A stretch of 64,000 bases of DNA from contig NZ_CP077079.1 in NCBI RefSeq assembly GCF_019139815.1, positions 3,720,001-3,784,000 of the forward strand, given 5' to 3'. The position numbers were made by a program, and so were the translations under genes. A model generated the notes under the pieces. That model made no database searches, was not told the DNA's origin, and saw nothing but the letters and a program-made list of their open reading frames with translations. Source of the DNA: Pseudomonas asgharzadehiana. GTDB lineage: Bacteria; Pseudomonadota; Gammaproteobacteria; Pseudomonadales; Pseudomonadaceae. Positions 35,105 through 45,623 of this stretch are shown here, piece after piece (within the stretch, counting starts at the first letter, position 1; the number at the start of each line of letters is the position of its first letter).

Positions 35105-35868
35105 GGGGCCACCTCAGCCAAGGGTTGAGTGGCGAGAAACTCGGCCAACTGTTCATTGAGTTCAGGTGTCGGCGATTGCAGATCATCACTTCGGATGGGC
35201 ACCAGGATCCGGCTGCCGGGGGCAGGCATAACACCTTGCTCATGGTTCCATGGCGCCACGCCCAGGCGCCTCACGTGGCCATCGGGCTGAATCAACCACA
35301 CATAATCGCTTTGGGCGTCGCTGAGAATCGCGCAGCGCCGGGCGTACACCCAGGCTTCTTGCGCTGCGGCATAGGGCACCTGACAGGTCTGCTCCACCGC
35401 TCCCAACACTTCGACGGTGGACGGCCGGGCCGGATAGATCAGGCGGTCGCCCTCATCGAGCGGGCTATCAAGCGCAAACCCTACCTCCAGGGCGATCGGA
35501 TCAAGCACCGCAACCTGGCGCCCGGTAACCGGCAACCGCTCCACTTGCTTATACAAACGCGCGCTCAATGCAGCGCGAGTGTCACGCCCCTCCAGCAAGG
35601 CGACTTGCTGCAGCAATTTCAGATCGAACAACACCCCGGCCTTCAAGCGGGCCTGCGGGCCTTCCAGGGAACGGTGCAGCCACGCGGCGCCCAACCAGTA
35701 ACTTTCGGCGTTGGGCTGGGTTGCAAGGATCACGTCCCGCAGACGTGTGCCGGGTTGGATGGCGAGGTTGCCGGGGCTTCGGACATCGCCGCTGACGGTG
35801 ATGTCGGCCTGGCTTAGCCCCGTGGCGAACATGCACGCGCCGAGCAATAAAAGGCTTGGATACTTCAC
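35101..35868 (-). CDS. yjbG: YjbG/GfcC-family capsule protein
   Basis: A 255-residue periplasmic protein with an N-terminal signal (PSLLLLGACMFATGLSQA). It has a beta-grasp-like SLBB region (ITVSGDVRSPGNLAIQPG) as in GfcC, which resembles the domains of the Wza exporter. The start is GTG, overlapping the yjbF stop (GTGA). It probably works with YjbH and the Wza-like protein at the outer membrane. Confidence 0.88.
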   Translation of the reverse strand: MKYPSLLLLGACMFATGLSQADITVSGDVRSPGNLAIQPGTRLRDVILATQPNAESYWLGAAWLHRSLEGPQARLKAGVLFDLKLLQQVALLEGRDTRAALSARLYKQVERLPVTGRQVAVLDPIALEVGFALDSPLDEGDRLIYPARPSTVEVLGAVEQTCQVPYAAAQEAWVYARRCAILSDAQSDYVWLIQPDGHVRRLGVAPWNHEQGVMPAPGSRILVPIRSDDLQSPTPELNEQLAEFLATQPLAEVAP

Positions 35869-36524
35869 CGGACAGCCTCCCGATCAGGGCGCAATTGCAC
35901 TATTTTCAGAAAAATCTGCGGCGTCAGGTGCTGCTCGCTTTGCATGATGAAACCGTCCTGGGGGTCCACCCAGTAACGATTGGTCGCGCGAAAATCCAGA
36001 TCGGGTATCGCCACCTGCTCGTCGATTCGCAGCAAGGCGTAGTCCCTGTTCAGAATCCGGATAGGTTCGATGTCGTGCCTGCTGAAACGGCTATTGACGC
36101 TAAGGCCGACGCGGTAGCCTTGGTAGATATCGATCCAGCGCGTGCTGGTATGCCCGTCGTGCAGATGCTGCAGACCGCGCTTGAACGGCGACTCTCCATC
36201 AAAGCGCGTGCCATCGAGCGACACCCCCAGCCCGACCGTGCGCACCACCAGGCCGTCGCGCATCAGCAACACCTGGTTGCCGGATGCGAGCCAGAACTGC
36301 AGGTCGCCACGTCGACGCGCCATGGCCATCACGCCCTCGCTGGTAACGGTCGTCACCAGAATTTGCGGATACGGCACGGCCGCTACCTGGGCCGGAGTCA
36401 ACTCCAGCGAGGCAGGCCCCTGGGCGGACGCTTTGAACGTGTCCCATGAAGCCTTCATCAAGGGGTTGCACCCACACAGCAGTAGCGCCGTCGTCAGAAC
36501 GGCACCGGTATGCAAAGTTTTCAC
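35865..36524 (-). CDS. yjbF: YjbF/GfcB-family lipoprotein
   Basis: A 219-residue lipoprotein with lipobox LLLCGC and a mature domain typical of YjbF (PYPQILVTT, GDLQFWLASGNQVLLMRDGLVV, the final YWVDPQDGFIMQSEQ). It starts with GTG 15 bases after the wza stop codon, with only a weak ribosome site, so translation is probably coupled. Its role is in exopolysaccharide export, by family. Confidence 0.88.
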   Translation of the reverse strand: MKTLHTGAVLTTALLLCGCNPLMKASWDTFKASAQGPASLELTPAQVAAVPYPQILVTTVTSEGVMAMARRRGDLQFWLASGNQVLLMRDGLVVRTVGLGVSLDGTRFDGESPFKRGLQHLHDGHTSTRWIDIYQGYRVGLSVNSRFSRHDIEPIRILNRDYALLRIDEQVAIPDLDFRATNRYWVDPQDGFIMQSEQHLTPQIFLKIVQLRPDREAVR

Positions 36525-36538
36525 GGATTGACTAAGCC

Positions 36539-37651
36539 TTATCTGCTGTTGGCTTCACTGAGATTGTTGACCGAGCTGGCCCCGGTCCCGAGGACACTGG
36601 CCGTAGGCAGAAGCTGGCTGATCAGGCGGTTCCAGCGGGTCACGCCGGCCGGGCCGACATACACGATATCTTGCGGTTGCAGGTCGAAACGAGTGGCCAA
36701 TACCAGGGCGGACGGCGACTCGGCATTCAGTTGGAACACCTGGGCCGGCTCGGTTTCCAGATTGCCCGCGCCTCGGATCACGTACACCGCGTTGCCATTG
36801 GAGGTGGTCTGGTTCAAACCGCCCACGGTGCCCAACGCATCAGACAAGTTCATCGACTTGCTCTTGAAGCTCAACGCCCGGGGTTGGTTGACCTCCCCCA
36901 TCACGTAGATCCGTTTGAGGTCGTTGTAAGGCAAGTACAACTGGTCACCGCCTTTGAGGTAGACCTTATGCAGTGGCGAGTCCCGGCGGTTGAGGGTGTC
37001 CAGGTCCAGCGTGTACTCGCGACCATCGCGCGTCAGCGTCAGCCCCGAAAGGTCAGCATTCATCGGGTCTACCCCAGCGGCGCCGATAGCTTCCACCACG
37101 CTCAGCGCATTGGTAGTGATCGACTGTTGACCCGCTTTTGCCACGGCACCGGAAACCACCACTACCTGGCTGGCAAAGCGCAAGACACTGACATCCACCT
37201 GAGGGCTTTCTACAAACTGTGACAGTCGCTCGGCGATATACGCCCGTAGTTCTTCGATGGTTTTACCGGCGGCCGGGACATTGCCGATATAGGGGTAAAA
37301 CAGCGTGCCATCCGGCCGCACCAGACGGCCGTTGGCATCCAGTTGTTGTTGCGGGCCGGAAGGCGCCGTCAACTCGGGGTGATCCCACACCGTAATAAAC
37401 AACAAGTCATTGGCGCCGACGCGATAACCGCCCGGAATATACGACAGCAGTTCGGGGGCAACCGTCTCGCGAACATGCAGGGCGGCATCCATGGCAATCA
37501 GCTTCGGCGTGATGGGTATAAGCTCCACCCGGCTACTCTCGGGAGAGCCGTCACGTGTCAATTGACTGGTGTCCATATGTTGGCCAGGGGAAAACATACA
37601 GCCGTGCAAGGTAATACTTGCCAGCGTCACAGCAAAAAGCCTTCGGGTCAT
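36539..37651 (-). CDS. wza: Wza-like outer-membrane polysaccharide export lipoprotein
   Basis: A 370-residue export protein with lipobox ITLHGC, a Poly_export domain starting YRVGANDLLFITVWDHPEL, SLBB domains (VVVSGAVAKAGQQS and IYVMGEVNQPRAL) and a C-terminal amphipathic helix region (VTRWNRLISQLLP) that would form the outer-membrane pore. It would carry the polymer across the outer membrane, gated by the Wzc-like kinase at 51.6-53.8 kb. Here it is placed in the yjb operon rather than with wzb-wzc. Confidence 0.93.
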   Translation of the reverse strand: MTRRLFAVTLASITLHGCMFSPGQHMDTSQLTRDGSPESSRVELIPITPKLIAMDAALHVRETVAPELLSYIPGGYRVGANDLLFITVWDHPELTAPSGPQQQLDANGRLVRPDGTLFYPYIGNVPAAGKTIEELRAYIAERLSQFVESPQVDVSVLRFASQVVVVSGAVAKAGQQSITTNALSVVEAIGAAGVDPMNADLSGLTLTRDGREYTLDLDTLNRRDSPLHKVYLKGGDQLYLPYNDLKRIYVMGEVNQPRALSFKSKSMNLSDALGTVGGLNQTTSNGNAVYVIRGAGNLETEPAQVFQLNAESPSALVLATRFDLQPQDIVYVGPAGVTRWNRLISQLLPTASVLGTGASSVNNLSEANSR

Positions 37652-37738
37652 AATGGCACTACACTAGTCGGGGACAAGTCCAAACAAGATCACCCAGAAG
37701 GTTCTGAGTGATCTTGAACAACACACTTCGCAGGGGGT

Positions 37739-37972
37739 TCAACGGGTACCCGTAGTTCCGGTGGTGCCCGAGGTCCCTGTGGTTCCGCCATTGGAGCTTC
37801 CTCCGGAGCTTGATGCCGCCGCCACGGCGCCGGCGACCACCACCGCCGCCACCACGGTCTCACCGACCGTGACAGCGCCTACCACCGGGGTGCTCAAGCT
37901 TAGGGGCTCTTCAGCCGCCCATACGGTGGTGCTCATTAAAACCAGCAAGCTGGCGGTAAACAGTTTCTTCAT
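37739..37972 (-). CDS. yjbE: YjbE/GfcA-like small exported Gly/Ser/Thr-rich protein
   Basis: A 77-residue protein with signal peptide (SLLVLMSTTVWAAEE), a Val/Ala-rich hydrophobic middle (VVAAVVVAGAVAAASSSGG) and a Gly-Thr tail (GTTGTSGTTGTTGTR). This composition matches YjbE/GfcA of E. coli, the first gene of the same operon type. The ribosome site GAGGAGGAG is strong, unlike the weak starts of the later genes. The function of YjbE is unknown beyond its link to exopolysaccharide. Confidence 0.85.
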   Translation of the reverse strand: MKKLFTASLLVLMSTTVWAAEEPLSLSTPVVGAVTVGETVVAAVVVAGAVAAASSSGGSSNGGTTGTSGTTGTTGTR

Positions 37973-38402
37973 AGCAGACTCCTCCTCAACATCAACAAGT
38001 TGATATTAAGAGACGGTGATGGAACAGCAGGTATATAGACTTAGGCGTATCAGCCGAACACACTCGGCTAAGCGCCAGTCTCGTTTGGAGCATGTCATTT
38101 ATAAGTGCTGCATGCCATACAACAGCACTTTCCATGTGTCACGCACAGGCCGCAAAACTCGTTGCAAACATTGAACACGTTTAAGGATATTTGCGGACAT
38201 TCAGCGCCATAACAGCGATGTTACGCACAATGTTGCAGCCGCCAGCGTCCGAGCCAACCGCCCCACTGTTATTATTCGTCAGCCTTACCGAAACGGCGTT
38301 CTGTTAAATAATGATATTCACGCGTACCGCGACAGAAAATAACATTCGCCCGTGAAAACCCAGTATTAACAGGCGCAAGTATCACTGCCCTGACCGGGCA
38401 GT
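37973..38402. promoter_or_regulatory. 430-base AT-rich gap: yjb promoter region and end of the rfb operon
   Basis: No gene was found here. It holds a 14-bp palindrome ATCAACAAGTTGAT (37991-38004) just ahead of the yjbE ribosome site, a perfect 8-bp inverted repeat AAGTGCTG/CAGCACTT (38103-38110, 38123-38130), and a stem-loop ACTGCCC-GGTCA-GGGCAGT on the minus strand directly after the rfbD stop (38402-38384) without a T-run. The palindromes are operator candidates only. Confidence 0.5.
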
Positions 38403-39296
38403 TTAGATAACGAGTGATGCACTTCCCAGTTGTTGCAATACCTGTTGCAGCTCTACCTTCCAACTGCGCGTCGACACCCCATAATCCTGTTCGAGGGTCT
38501 GGCAATCCAGCACGGACCAGCCCGGACGTTTGGCTTGCGTCGGGAACTCGGCGGAGGTAATCGCCTTCAACCGAGGTTTCTTTTCAAGCAGCGCCTCGGA
38601 CCGCGCCTGGTTGAAAATCTCATCGGCAAAGTCATACCAGGTGCAAGCAGGCGCACCGCTGTAGTGGTACACGCCCCATTTGAGCATGCCGTCGCGGCGA
38701 AAAATCGTCGCCAGCGCCCACAGGGTGTCGGCAATACTGCCGGCGGAAGTCGGGCAACCACGCTGGTCCGCGACGACGGCCAGCTCATCGCGTTCACGTC
38801 CAAGGCGAAGCATGGTTTTAACAAAGTTGTTGCCATGCGCGCCGAACACCCAACTCGTTCGCAAAATCACATGGCGCGAACAATGCTGCTGCAGCTGCTG
38901 CTCACCCGCCAGCTTGCTGGAACCATAAACACCTGAAGGTGCGGTGACGTCACCCGGTGTATAGGGGAGCGTGTGGTTGCCATCGAATACGTAATCGGTA
39001 GAAATATGCAGCACGGCAATACCCTGTGCCTGCGCTGCGCGCGCCAGGTGCGCAACGCCATCGCGGTTCACCGCATAAGCCCGCTCGATATCGCTCTCAG
39101 CCTTGTCTACAGCGGTATAAGCCGCCGCATTGATCAACAGTTGCGGCTTGATCCGCGCCAGGACCTCCTCGACCTGAACCGAGTCACTGATATCCAGCTC
39201 ACCCGAACCATAGCCAATCACGTTGAACCCGGACGGTGCCCTGAGCAGCAGCTCGCGCCCGACCTGCCCCTGTGCTCCGGTGACGATTACACGCAT
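38403..39296 (-). CDS. rfbD: dTDP-4-dehydrorhamnose reductase RmlD
   Basis: A 297-residue short-chain reductase making dTDP-L-rhamnose, the last step of the pathway. It has the glycine motif GAQGQVGRELL, the catalytic YGSSKLAGE (Y-x3-K) and HISTDYVFDG. The start at the third codon of the longest reading (MRVIVTG) is set by GGAG 7 bases ahead. It follows rfbC by two bases and is the last gene of the long operon. Confidence 0.95.
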   Translation of the reverse strand: MRVIVTGAQGQVGRELLLRAPSGFNVIGYGSGELDISDSVQVEEVLARIKPQLLINAAAYTAVDKAESDIERAYAVNRDGVAHLARAAQAQGIAVLHISTDYVFDGNHTLPYTPGDVTAPSGVYGSSKLAGEQQLQQHCSRHVILRTSWVFGAHGNNFVKTMLRLGRERDELAVVADQRGCPTSAGSIADTLWALATIFRRDGMLKWGVYHYSGAPACTWYDFADEIFNQARSEALLEKKPRLKAITSAEFPTQAKRPGWSVLDCQTLEQDYGVSTRSWKVELQQVLQQLGSASLVI

Positions 39297-39298
39297 GG

Positions 39299-39838
39299 TC
39301 ATTCTCCGCTCAGCAAGGCGCGCAAGCGCGGGTGGCGCTGATCTTTTTCCGATAACAACGGCGAACCCAGAGGCCAGGCGATGCCCAGGTCCGGGTCATT
39401 CCAAAGAAGCCCACCCTCGTCTTTCGGGTCATACAGATCGGTGCATTTGTATTGAAAGTCGGCGGTATCGCTCAACACGCAGAAACCGTGGGCATACCCC
39501 GGCGGTACCCACAATTGGAGATGGTCCTCGGCGGTCAATTCAACCGCCACGTGTTCACCACAGGTCGCAGACGCCGGGTCGATGTCTACGACCACATCGT
39601 AGACCGCGCCTCGGGTCACCCGCACTAACTTGCCTTGAGGACGGCTGCGTTGGAAATGCAGCCCACGTAACACGCCCTGTGCGGAGCGCGAGTGGTTATC
39701 TTGCACGAACGGCTGTTCAATCCCAATGTCGCGATAACGCTGCTGCTGGTAACTCTCCAGGAAGAACCCGCGGGCATCACCATAAACGCGGGGTTCGATA
39801 ATCAGCACACCGGGCAACCTGGTTTTGATGACATTCAT
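39299..39838 (-). CDS. rfbC: dTDP-4-dehydrorhamnose 3,5-epimerase RmlC
   Basis: A 179-residue cupin epimerase. Active-site stretches [17 protein letters not shown] (catalytic His) and [19 protein letters not shown] are intact. It overlaps rfbA by ATGA. Confidence 0.96.
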   Translation of the reverse strand: MNVIKTRLPGVLIIEPRVYGDARGFFLESYQQQRYRDIGIEQPFVQDNHSRSAQGVLRGLHFQRSRPQGKLVRVTRGAVYDVVVDIDPASATCGEHVAVELTAEDHLQLWVPPGYAHGFCVLSDTADFQYKCTDLYDPKDEGGLLWNDPDLGIAWPLGSPLLSEKDQRHPRLRALLSGE

Positions 39839-40713
39839 TTCGCAGGCTCCGAAGCGAGTACCTGTGCCAGGTATTGGCCATAACCGGTTTTGCGTAAATC
39901 CGTGGCTTGTCTATCCAGTTGCGCCGCCGACAACCAGCCCTGGCGGTAGCCCACTTCCTCAAGGCAAGCCACTTTCAGCCCTTGGCGTGCTTCCACGGTC
40001 TGAACGAAATGCCCGGCCTCCATCAAGGAGTCATGGGTGCCGGTGTCGAGCCACGCGAACCCACGCCCCAGCACGCTGACGTGCAAATCCCCACGCTGCA
40101 TGTAAGCGTTGTTCACGTCGGTGATTTCCAGCTCGCCACGCGTTGAGGGCTTGACCTGCCTGGCAATGTTCACCACGTCGTTATCGTAAAAGTACAGGCC
40201 CGTGACCGCGTAATTGGACTTGGGACGCTCAGGCTTCTCTTCGATGCTGATCGCCTTGCCGTGGCTGTCGAAGTCGACCACGCCAAAACGCTCGGGGTCG
40301 CTGACACGGTAGCCAAAGACGGTAGCGCCGCTCTTGCGCTGGGACGCTTCATGCAGCAACGCGCTGAAGCCGTAGCCATAGAAAATATTGTCGCCCAATA
40401 TCAGCGCAACATTGCTGTCGCCGATAAAGTCTTCGCCGATGATAAACGCTTGCGCCAAACCATCCGGGGACGGCTGTTCGGCATAACTGAGCTCAATGCC
40501 GAAAGAAGAACCATCGCCCAGCAGGCTTCGAAAACTGGGTAAGTCTTGCGGCGTCGAGATAATTAATATCTCGCGGATACCGGCCAGCATTAAAACCGAC
40601 AACGGGTAATAGATCATCGGCTTATCGTAGATGGGCAGCAGCTGTTTGGAGACGCCGCGGGTAATGGGATGCAAGCGCGTGCCGGAACCGCCCGCCAGAA
40701 CAATGCCTTTCAT
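39835..40713 (-). CDS. rfbA: Glucose-1-phosphate thymidylyltransferase RmlA
   Basis: A 292-residue nucleotidyltransferase making dTDP-glucose. The signature [22 protein letters not shown] begins the chain (residues 3-24), with DKPMIYYPL and [11 protein letters not shown] later. The family allosteric inhibitor is dTDP-rhamnose. It is separated from rfbB by 51 bases. Confidence 0.96.
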   Translation of the reverse strand: MKGIVLAGGSGTRLHPITRGVSKQLLPIYDKPMIYYPLSVLMLAGIREILIISTPQDLPSFRSLLGDGSSFGIELSYAEQPSPDGLAQAFIIGEDFIGDSNVALILGDNIFYGYGFSALLHEASQRKSGATVFGYRVSDPERFGVVDFDSHGKAISIEEKPERPKSNYAVTGLYFYDNDVVNIARQVKPSTRGELEITDVNNAYMQRGDLHVSVLGRGFAWLDTGTHDSLMEAGHFVQTVEARQGLKVACLEEVGYRQGWLSAAQLDRQATDLRKTGYGQYLAQVLASEPAK

Positions 40714-40764
40714 GGAGTGCTTCCTTTTTGAGAATGTCGATGGGTGAGGCAGTGTTTAACCAGT

Positions 40765-41832
40765 TCAAGCGTTCTGACCCAGGCGCTCCGGCCGGTACTG
40801 ACCATTGAGTACGCGTTGCCACCACGTCTTGTTTTGCAAATACCACTCAACAGTTTTGCGTATACCGCTTTCAAACGTTTCGTGAGGCTGCCATCCCAGC
40901 TCACGCGCAATCTTGCCGGCATCGATGGCGTAACGAAGATCATGACCTGGCCGATCTTTAACAAAAGTGATCAAGTCACGATAACGTTCCACGCCGGCCG
41001 GTTTGTCGGGCGCCAACTCTTCGAGCAGCGCGCAAAGTGTTTCCACGACTTCAATATTGGTTTTCTCGTTGTGGCCGCCAATATTGTAGGTTTCGCCGAC
41101 CGCGCCCCGGCACAGGACTTCACACAGCGCACGCGCATGATCTTCAACAAACAGCCAGTCCCGCACCTGCAAACCATCGCCATATACCGGCAGCGGCCGG
41201 CCATGAATGGCATTCAGAATCACATGGGGGATCAACTTTTCGGGGAAGTGATAAGGACCGTAGTTATTTGAACAATTGGTCACCAGCACGGGTAAGCCAT
41301 ACGTACGCTGCCAGGCCCGAACCAAATGATCCGAACTGGCCTTGGACGCTGAATAGGGCGAGCTGGGCGCATAAGGCGTGGTTTCCGTGAACAGGCTATC
41401 GGGGCCGTCCAGGTCGCCATAGACCTCGTCTGTCGAAACGTGGTGGAAGCGAAACCGGTTTTTTGCGTCAGGCGCCAACGCACTCCAGTAGCGCCGGGCC
41501 GCTTCAAGCAACGTATATGTCCCGACAATGTTGGTCCGGATAAAGTCAGCGGGGCCATCGATAGAACGATCGACATGGGATTCCGCCGCCAGATGCATTA
41601 CCGCATCCGGGCGAAATGTCATGAAAATCTGGTCCAGCGCCGGGCCGTCCCCTATATCGGTTTTAAAGAACTGATAGCGCGACGAGTTTTCGACACTGGC
41701 GAGTGAATCGGTATTGCCCGCATAGGTCAGTAAGTCGAGGTTCGCGACGCTATGGTTTTCATTTATCAGGTGGCGGACCACGGCTGATCCAATGAAACCG
41801 GCGCCACCGGTAACGAGGATTTTTTTAAACAT
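40765..41832 (-). CDS. rfbB: dTDP-glucose 4,6-dehydratase RmlB
   Basis: A 355-residue extended short-chain dehydrogenase. NAD site [15 protein letters not shown], catalytic [11 protein letters not shown] and [12 protein letters not shown] (Y-x3-K), plus [14 protein letters not shown]. The start at 41832 ([10 protein letters not shown]) fits the family; a longer reading would overlap manC. The rhamnose genes are in order B-A-C-D within the polymer operon, so dTDP-rhamnose is a likely building block. Confidence 0.96.
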   Translation of the reverse strand: MFKKILVTGGAGFIGSAVVRHLINENHSVANLDLLTYAGNTDSLASVENSSRYQFFKTDIGDGPALDQIFMTFRPDAVMHLAAESHVDRSIDGPADFIRTNIVGTYTLLEAARRYWSALAPDAKNRFRFHHVSTDEVYGDLDGPDSLFTETTPYAPSSPYSASKASSDHLVRAWQRTYGLPVLVTNCSNNYGPYHFPEKLIPHVILNAIHGRPLPVYGDGLQVRDWLFVEDHARALCEVLCRGAVGETYNIGGHNEKTNIEVVETLCALLEELAPDKPAGVERYRDLITFVKDRPGHDLRYAIDAGKIARELGWQPHETFESGIRKTVEWYLQNKTWWQRVLNGQYRPERLGQNA

Positions 41833-41900
41833 GAGTGAAGATCCTGAGGGTGGAATAAAACTCGATCGAGCCCCGTTATTGATCAGCGGATCGCCGGCGC

Positions 41901-43307
41901 TCACGCTCGGCCATATTTATCTTCAAAGCGCACGATGTCGTTCTCACCCAGATAGGAACCGGACTGTACTTCGATCAGTTCAAGCGGGATCACGCCCGGG
42001 TTTTCAAGCGCATGCACCTGACCGATAGGGATGTAAGTGGACTGGTTTTCAGTGACCAAGTAGGTCTTCTCTCCATTGGTCACCTTGGCCGTACCGCTCA
42101 CGACGATCCAATGTTCCGCCCGGTGATGATGCATCTGTACCGAAAGCTTGGCGCCGGGTTGCACAGTGATACGTTTGACTTGGTAGCGGTGGCCTTTGTC
42201 TATCGAGTCATACATGCCCCAGGGGCGATAGACCTCGCGGTGATTGACGTACTCGTGCCGGGCGGATTGCTTGAGCCGCTCGACTATTTTCTTTACGTCC
42301 TGTACCTGGTCTTTGTGTGCGACCAGGATCGCGTCATTGGTTTCGACAATGACCAAGTTCTCGACACCGACCGTTGCAATCAGGCGGCTGTTGGCGTGAA
42401 CGTAGGTGTTGAACGTGTTCTGGGCAACGACATCGCCCTTTAATACGTTGCCTTCGGCATCTTTGACGAATGTATCGGCGAGCGCGGACCACGAGCCGAT
42501 ATCGCTCCAACCGGCGTTCATCACGACCATGACCGCGTCTGCGGTGCGCTCCATCACCGCGTAGTCAATGGAGTCTTCGGGGCAAGTAGCAAACACATCA
42601 CGGTCAACTCGGGTGAAGCTCGAATCCCTGGAACCGTTGTTCAGCGCCTCACTGCAAACAGAAAGGATCTGCGGGCAGAACTTCTGCAACTCCTCCAAAT
42701 AACGGCTGGCACGAAACAGAAACATGCCGCTGTTCCAGAAGAATGTTTTGGCCAACAGGTACTGTTGAGCCAGATCCAAGTCCGGCTTTTCGACAAAACG
42801 GTTCACGCGAAAGCCGCACTCGCCGACAGGTTCGCCCTTCTCGATATAGCCGTAGCCGGTTTCCGCATACGTCGGAACAACGCCGAAGGTGACTAACTTA
42901 CCGTCCAGGGCCAATGGGAGGGCGCAGTTGATACTTGCTTGAAACGCTTGCACATCCTTGATGGTGTGGTCCGCCGGCAAGATCAACAGCAAGGGGTCCT
43001 CCCCATCGGCAGTGGCCTGCAATGCCGCCAATGCCAGCGCCGGCGCCGTATTACGGCCGACGGGTTCAAGCAATATATTCGCGTCTTCCAGCCCCAACTT
43101 GCGCAGTTGTTCAGCGGCCAGAAAGCGATGTTCTTCGTTGCAAACAAGCCTGGGTGTCCGTACATCCAGCCCCTTCAACCTCTGGATAGTGGCCTGAAGA
43201 AGAGAGATGTCAGTGTCCACCAACGATAAAAATTGCTTGGGGTTTAATTGACGCGACAACGGCCACAGGCGCGAACCCGTGCCTCCAGATAAAATCACCG
43301 GAATCAT
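41901..43307 (-). CDS. manC: Mannose-1-phosphate guanylyltransferase / mannose-6-phosphate isomerase
   Basis: A 468-residue bifunctional type II enzyme (AlgA/ManC/WbpW family). The N-terminal guanylyltransferase has the signature [19 protein letters not shown] and FVEKP; the C-terminal cupin isomerase has [11 protein letters not shown] and [18 protein letters not shown]. It supplies GDP-mannose for the polymer, possibly also for alginate or Psl. The start at 43307 follows GAGGTG. Confidence 0.95.
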   Translation of the reverse strand: MIPVILSGGTGSRLWPLSRQLNPKQFLSLVDTDISLLQATIQRLKGLDVRTPRLVCNEEHRFLAAEQLRKLGLEDANILLEPVGRNTAPALALAALQATADGEDPLLLILPADHTIKDVQAFQASINCALPLALDGKLVTFGVVPTYAETGYGYIEKGEPVGECGFRVNRFVEKPDLDLAQQYLLAKTFFWNSGMFLFRASRYLEELQKFCPQILSVCSEALNNGSRDSSFTRVDRDVFATCPEDSIDYAVMERTADAVMVVMNAGWSDIGSWSALADTFVKDAEGNVLKGDVVAQNTFNTYVHANSRLIATVGVENLVIVETNDAILVAHKDQVQDVKKIVERLKQSARHEYVNHREVYRPWGMYDSIDKGHRYQVKRITVQPGAKLSVQMHHHRAEHWIVVSGTAKVTNGEKTYLVTENQSTYIPIGQVHALENPGVIPLELIEVQSGSYLGENDIVRFEDKYGRA

Positions 43308-43360
43308 GTGACACCTCATCGAAAAGTAAACGTCAGGATCAGCTTGAAATGATCAACGGC

Positions 43361-44467
43361 TCAGGCGGGATACCATTCAATTAACAGCTGTTCATAGGCA
43401 CTCAACACCTGCTCCCACTTGAAGCATTCGGCAAACCTGGCCGCACCGGCTTGTTTCAATGCCAGGGTGCGTTGTGGGTCTTCCAATAGTTCATCGAGTA
43501 ATCGAGAAAGCGCCTGGCTATCGGAAAAATACGCAGCGCCCCCACCCACTACCCAGCGGTTGAAGGGGTTGTCGTGCGCAATGATTGCGCAACCGGCGCC
43601 CAACGCCTCGACCAGAGAGGGGTTGGTTCCGCCGACACGATGACCGTGCAGATAAAAACGGCTGAAATACCTCAGCGCCTGGACGACTTTGGCGTCGTAG
43701 ATAGCCCCTGGAAAGACCACTTCAACGCTGGCCGCTTCCATCACTTTCTTATGGTATTCGTTGGTACTCGGCGTGAAGTTTCCAAGCACCACCAGTTTGT
43801 GCTGCCTGACGCTCGCACTGAATGCCTGGACCATCTCATAAAAAGAATTTTCCGGTTCGGGCCTGGCGATAATAATCGAGAAGTGATTTGGCTCCAGCGC
43901 AAACGTACTTAACACCTCAGCCGCCGCCGACGTCACTTCATCTCCTCCGTAGGGAATCATGGTGATCTTGTCGGCACTGACCCGCGTCGCAAGATGTTCC
44001 TTAATCCTTGGGTGGTCGGCCACCAAGTGGTTACCGATCCAGCAACCGGCTCTTTCGTTCAACCAGAACCACGCCTTGGCTATCTTCCCCCACTTCTGCC
44101 GATGCCACTCGATACCGTCCATATTAATAATATTCACTTGGCCTTTGAGCCGCTGAAGGCTATTGAAAACAGCGGTGTTATAGCCCAGCGTCAGAAACAG
44201 GCCGCGCTCACCCAGCGCGTGCCAAACAGCCTTCAAGTCGAATATAACCGTGCCCAACGCACCCTCCCGAGACACCGGGATATGAACACGGCGGATACCG
44301 TTCCACTCTGTTTCAGTGACGCTGCCCGTGCCGCTTTCCTGGCAGTAAACCGTGATGCGCCAACCTTTAGCCTGCAAATACACCGCTAACTTTTCGGCAA
44401 ATGTCTCGAAGCCGCCGTGCTGCGCCGGGATACCTCTTATTCCAAGAACCAGCAAATGCCTACTCAT
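43361..44467 (-). CDS. DUF1972/GT4 rhamnosyltransferase-like glycosyltransferase
   Basis: A 368-residue cytoplasmic glycosyltransferase with a DUF1972 N-terminal domain (GIRGIPAQHGGFETFAEKLA) and GT-B C-terminal half (IIIARPEPENSFYEMVQAF; the donor-site E-x7-E-like GTNPSLVEALGAGCAIIA). Related proteins are often named WbbL/WcaI-like rhamnosyltransferases. The sugar is not provable here, though rhamnose genes are in the operon. The start at 44467 overlaps the upstream gene by 8 bases. Confidence 0.85.
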   Translation of the reverse strand: MSRHLLVLGIRGIPAQHGGFETFAEKLAVYLQAKGWRITVYCQESGTGSVTETEWNGIRRVHIPVSREGALGTVIFDLKAVWHALGERGLFLTLGYNTAVFNSLQRLKGQVNIINMDGIEWHRQKWGKIAKAWFWLNERAGCWIGNHLVADHPRIKEHLATRVSADKITMIPYGGDEVTSAAAEVLSTFALEPNHFSIIIARPEPENSFYEMVQAFSASVRQHKLVVLGNFTPSTNEYHKKVMEAASVEVVFPGAIYDAKVVQALRYFSRFYLHGHRVGGTNPSLVEALGAGCAIIAHDNPFNRWVVGGGAAYFSDSQALSRLLDELLEDPQRTLALKQAGAARFAECFKWEQVLSAYEQLLIEWYPA

Positions 44468-45605
44468 AGTTTTCGAACACCTTAATATGCTGACGCGCGA
44501 CCAGTGACCAATCATGTTTTTCAACCATCGTGGTGCGAGCGCGCTGCGAAATGTGCCGCGCAGTGCTGGAACCCAGCGCGTTGATTATTTGTTGCGCCAA
44601 ATCGTGCGGGTTATCCGTTTCAAACAGAAACCCGTTTTCATTTTCGTCGACAACCTCGACCATCGGCGGTAACCGTGAAGACACCGTAATACAGCCATAC
44701 GACATGGCCATCAGCAGTACGCCACTTTGATAAATCTTCTTATAGGGAAGGACCACAATATCGGCGGCAGAATAATAAAAGTCGACCTCCTCATCCTTGA
44801 TGTATCGAATATGCGGAATAACCACGTCAGAGATGTTGTTCGATTTTATTAAACTCTCATAACCCTGGAATGAATCCTTCCACACCTTGCCGGCAATCAA
44901 TAGCACCGCCTGGGGCTCACGCTTGGCGACGATCTGCATCGCGTTCAACAGTACATCCAACCCCTTTACTTTTTTTATCTGGCCAAAAAAAAGTATGATT
45001 TTCTTATCTTCAGGCAGCGCCAGACGCCGACGCGAAATGACGCCCTCGCGCCGTTTCACGAAGGGCAGATAATTACCATGGGGAATGACGGTGATGTTCG
45101 TCTTCAGACCTTGAGCAGCCAGCACGCCCTGCAACTCGCGCCGCGAGAATTCGTTATGCACGATAAATTCCCGCGGGGCCCGCAGAATGGCCGCATGGGT
45201 GCGGGTCAGAGACGCGCCTGCAAAAGACTCGACATCATGAATGGTTGCAATGATTTTTATCCGGCTCAAGCGCAATAACCTGCAGGTGATCAACTCCAGT
45301 AGCGCATATTGAAAAAAATGCAGGTGGCAGGTTTTTCCACCCTTTTTCTTGATATCCACGATCGACCTGAGCAAGGCAACGATGAAGCGAGCGAACCTCA
45401 GGAATTTATTGGACTGACCATACACACCCTTGAAAAACTTATTGATCGTGAAATTGTTCGAACTCTGCTCCTGCGACTCGGGACACGTATACAGATTGAC
45501 GCAGGCGTCATTCCAAACCAGCCCTTGTCCGAGGCCGGTATTGTAGTAATTCATTCCGCCATGCCCGCCAACCGGTTCAATGATGAAATAAGCCAATTGC
45601 CCCAT
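44460..45605 (-). CDS. Family 4 glycosyltransferase
   Basis: A 381-residue GT-B glycosyltransferase. The N-terminal acceptor domain begins AYFIIEPVGGHGGMNYYN; the C-terminal donor domain has KKIILFFGQIKKVKGLDVLL, VVLPYKKIYQSGVLLMAMSYG and GFLFETDNPHDL. It is lower in GC than the precursor-sugar genes. It adds one sugar of the repeat unit; specificity is unknown. Confidence 0.88.
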   Translation of the reverse strand: MGQLAYFIIEPVGGHGGMNYYNTGLGQGLVWNDACVNLYTCPESQEQSSNNFTINKFFKGVYGQSNKFLRFARFIVALLRSIVDIKKKGGKTCHLHFFQYALLELITCRLLRLSRIKIIATIHDVESFAGASLTRTHAAILRAPREFIVHNEFSRRELQGVLAAQGLKTNITVIPHGNYLPFVKRREGVISRRRLALPEDKKIILFFGQIKKVKGLDVLLNAMQIVAKREPQAVLLIAGKVWKDSFQGYESLIKSNNISDVVIPHIRYIKDEEVDFYYSAADIVVLPYKKIYQSGVLLMAMSYGCITVSSRLPPMVEVVDENENGFLFETDNPHDLAQQIINALGSSTARHISQRARTTMVEKHDWSLVARQHIKVFENYE

Positions 45606-45623
45606 GAGAAAATCCTTATCCGC

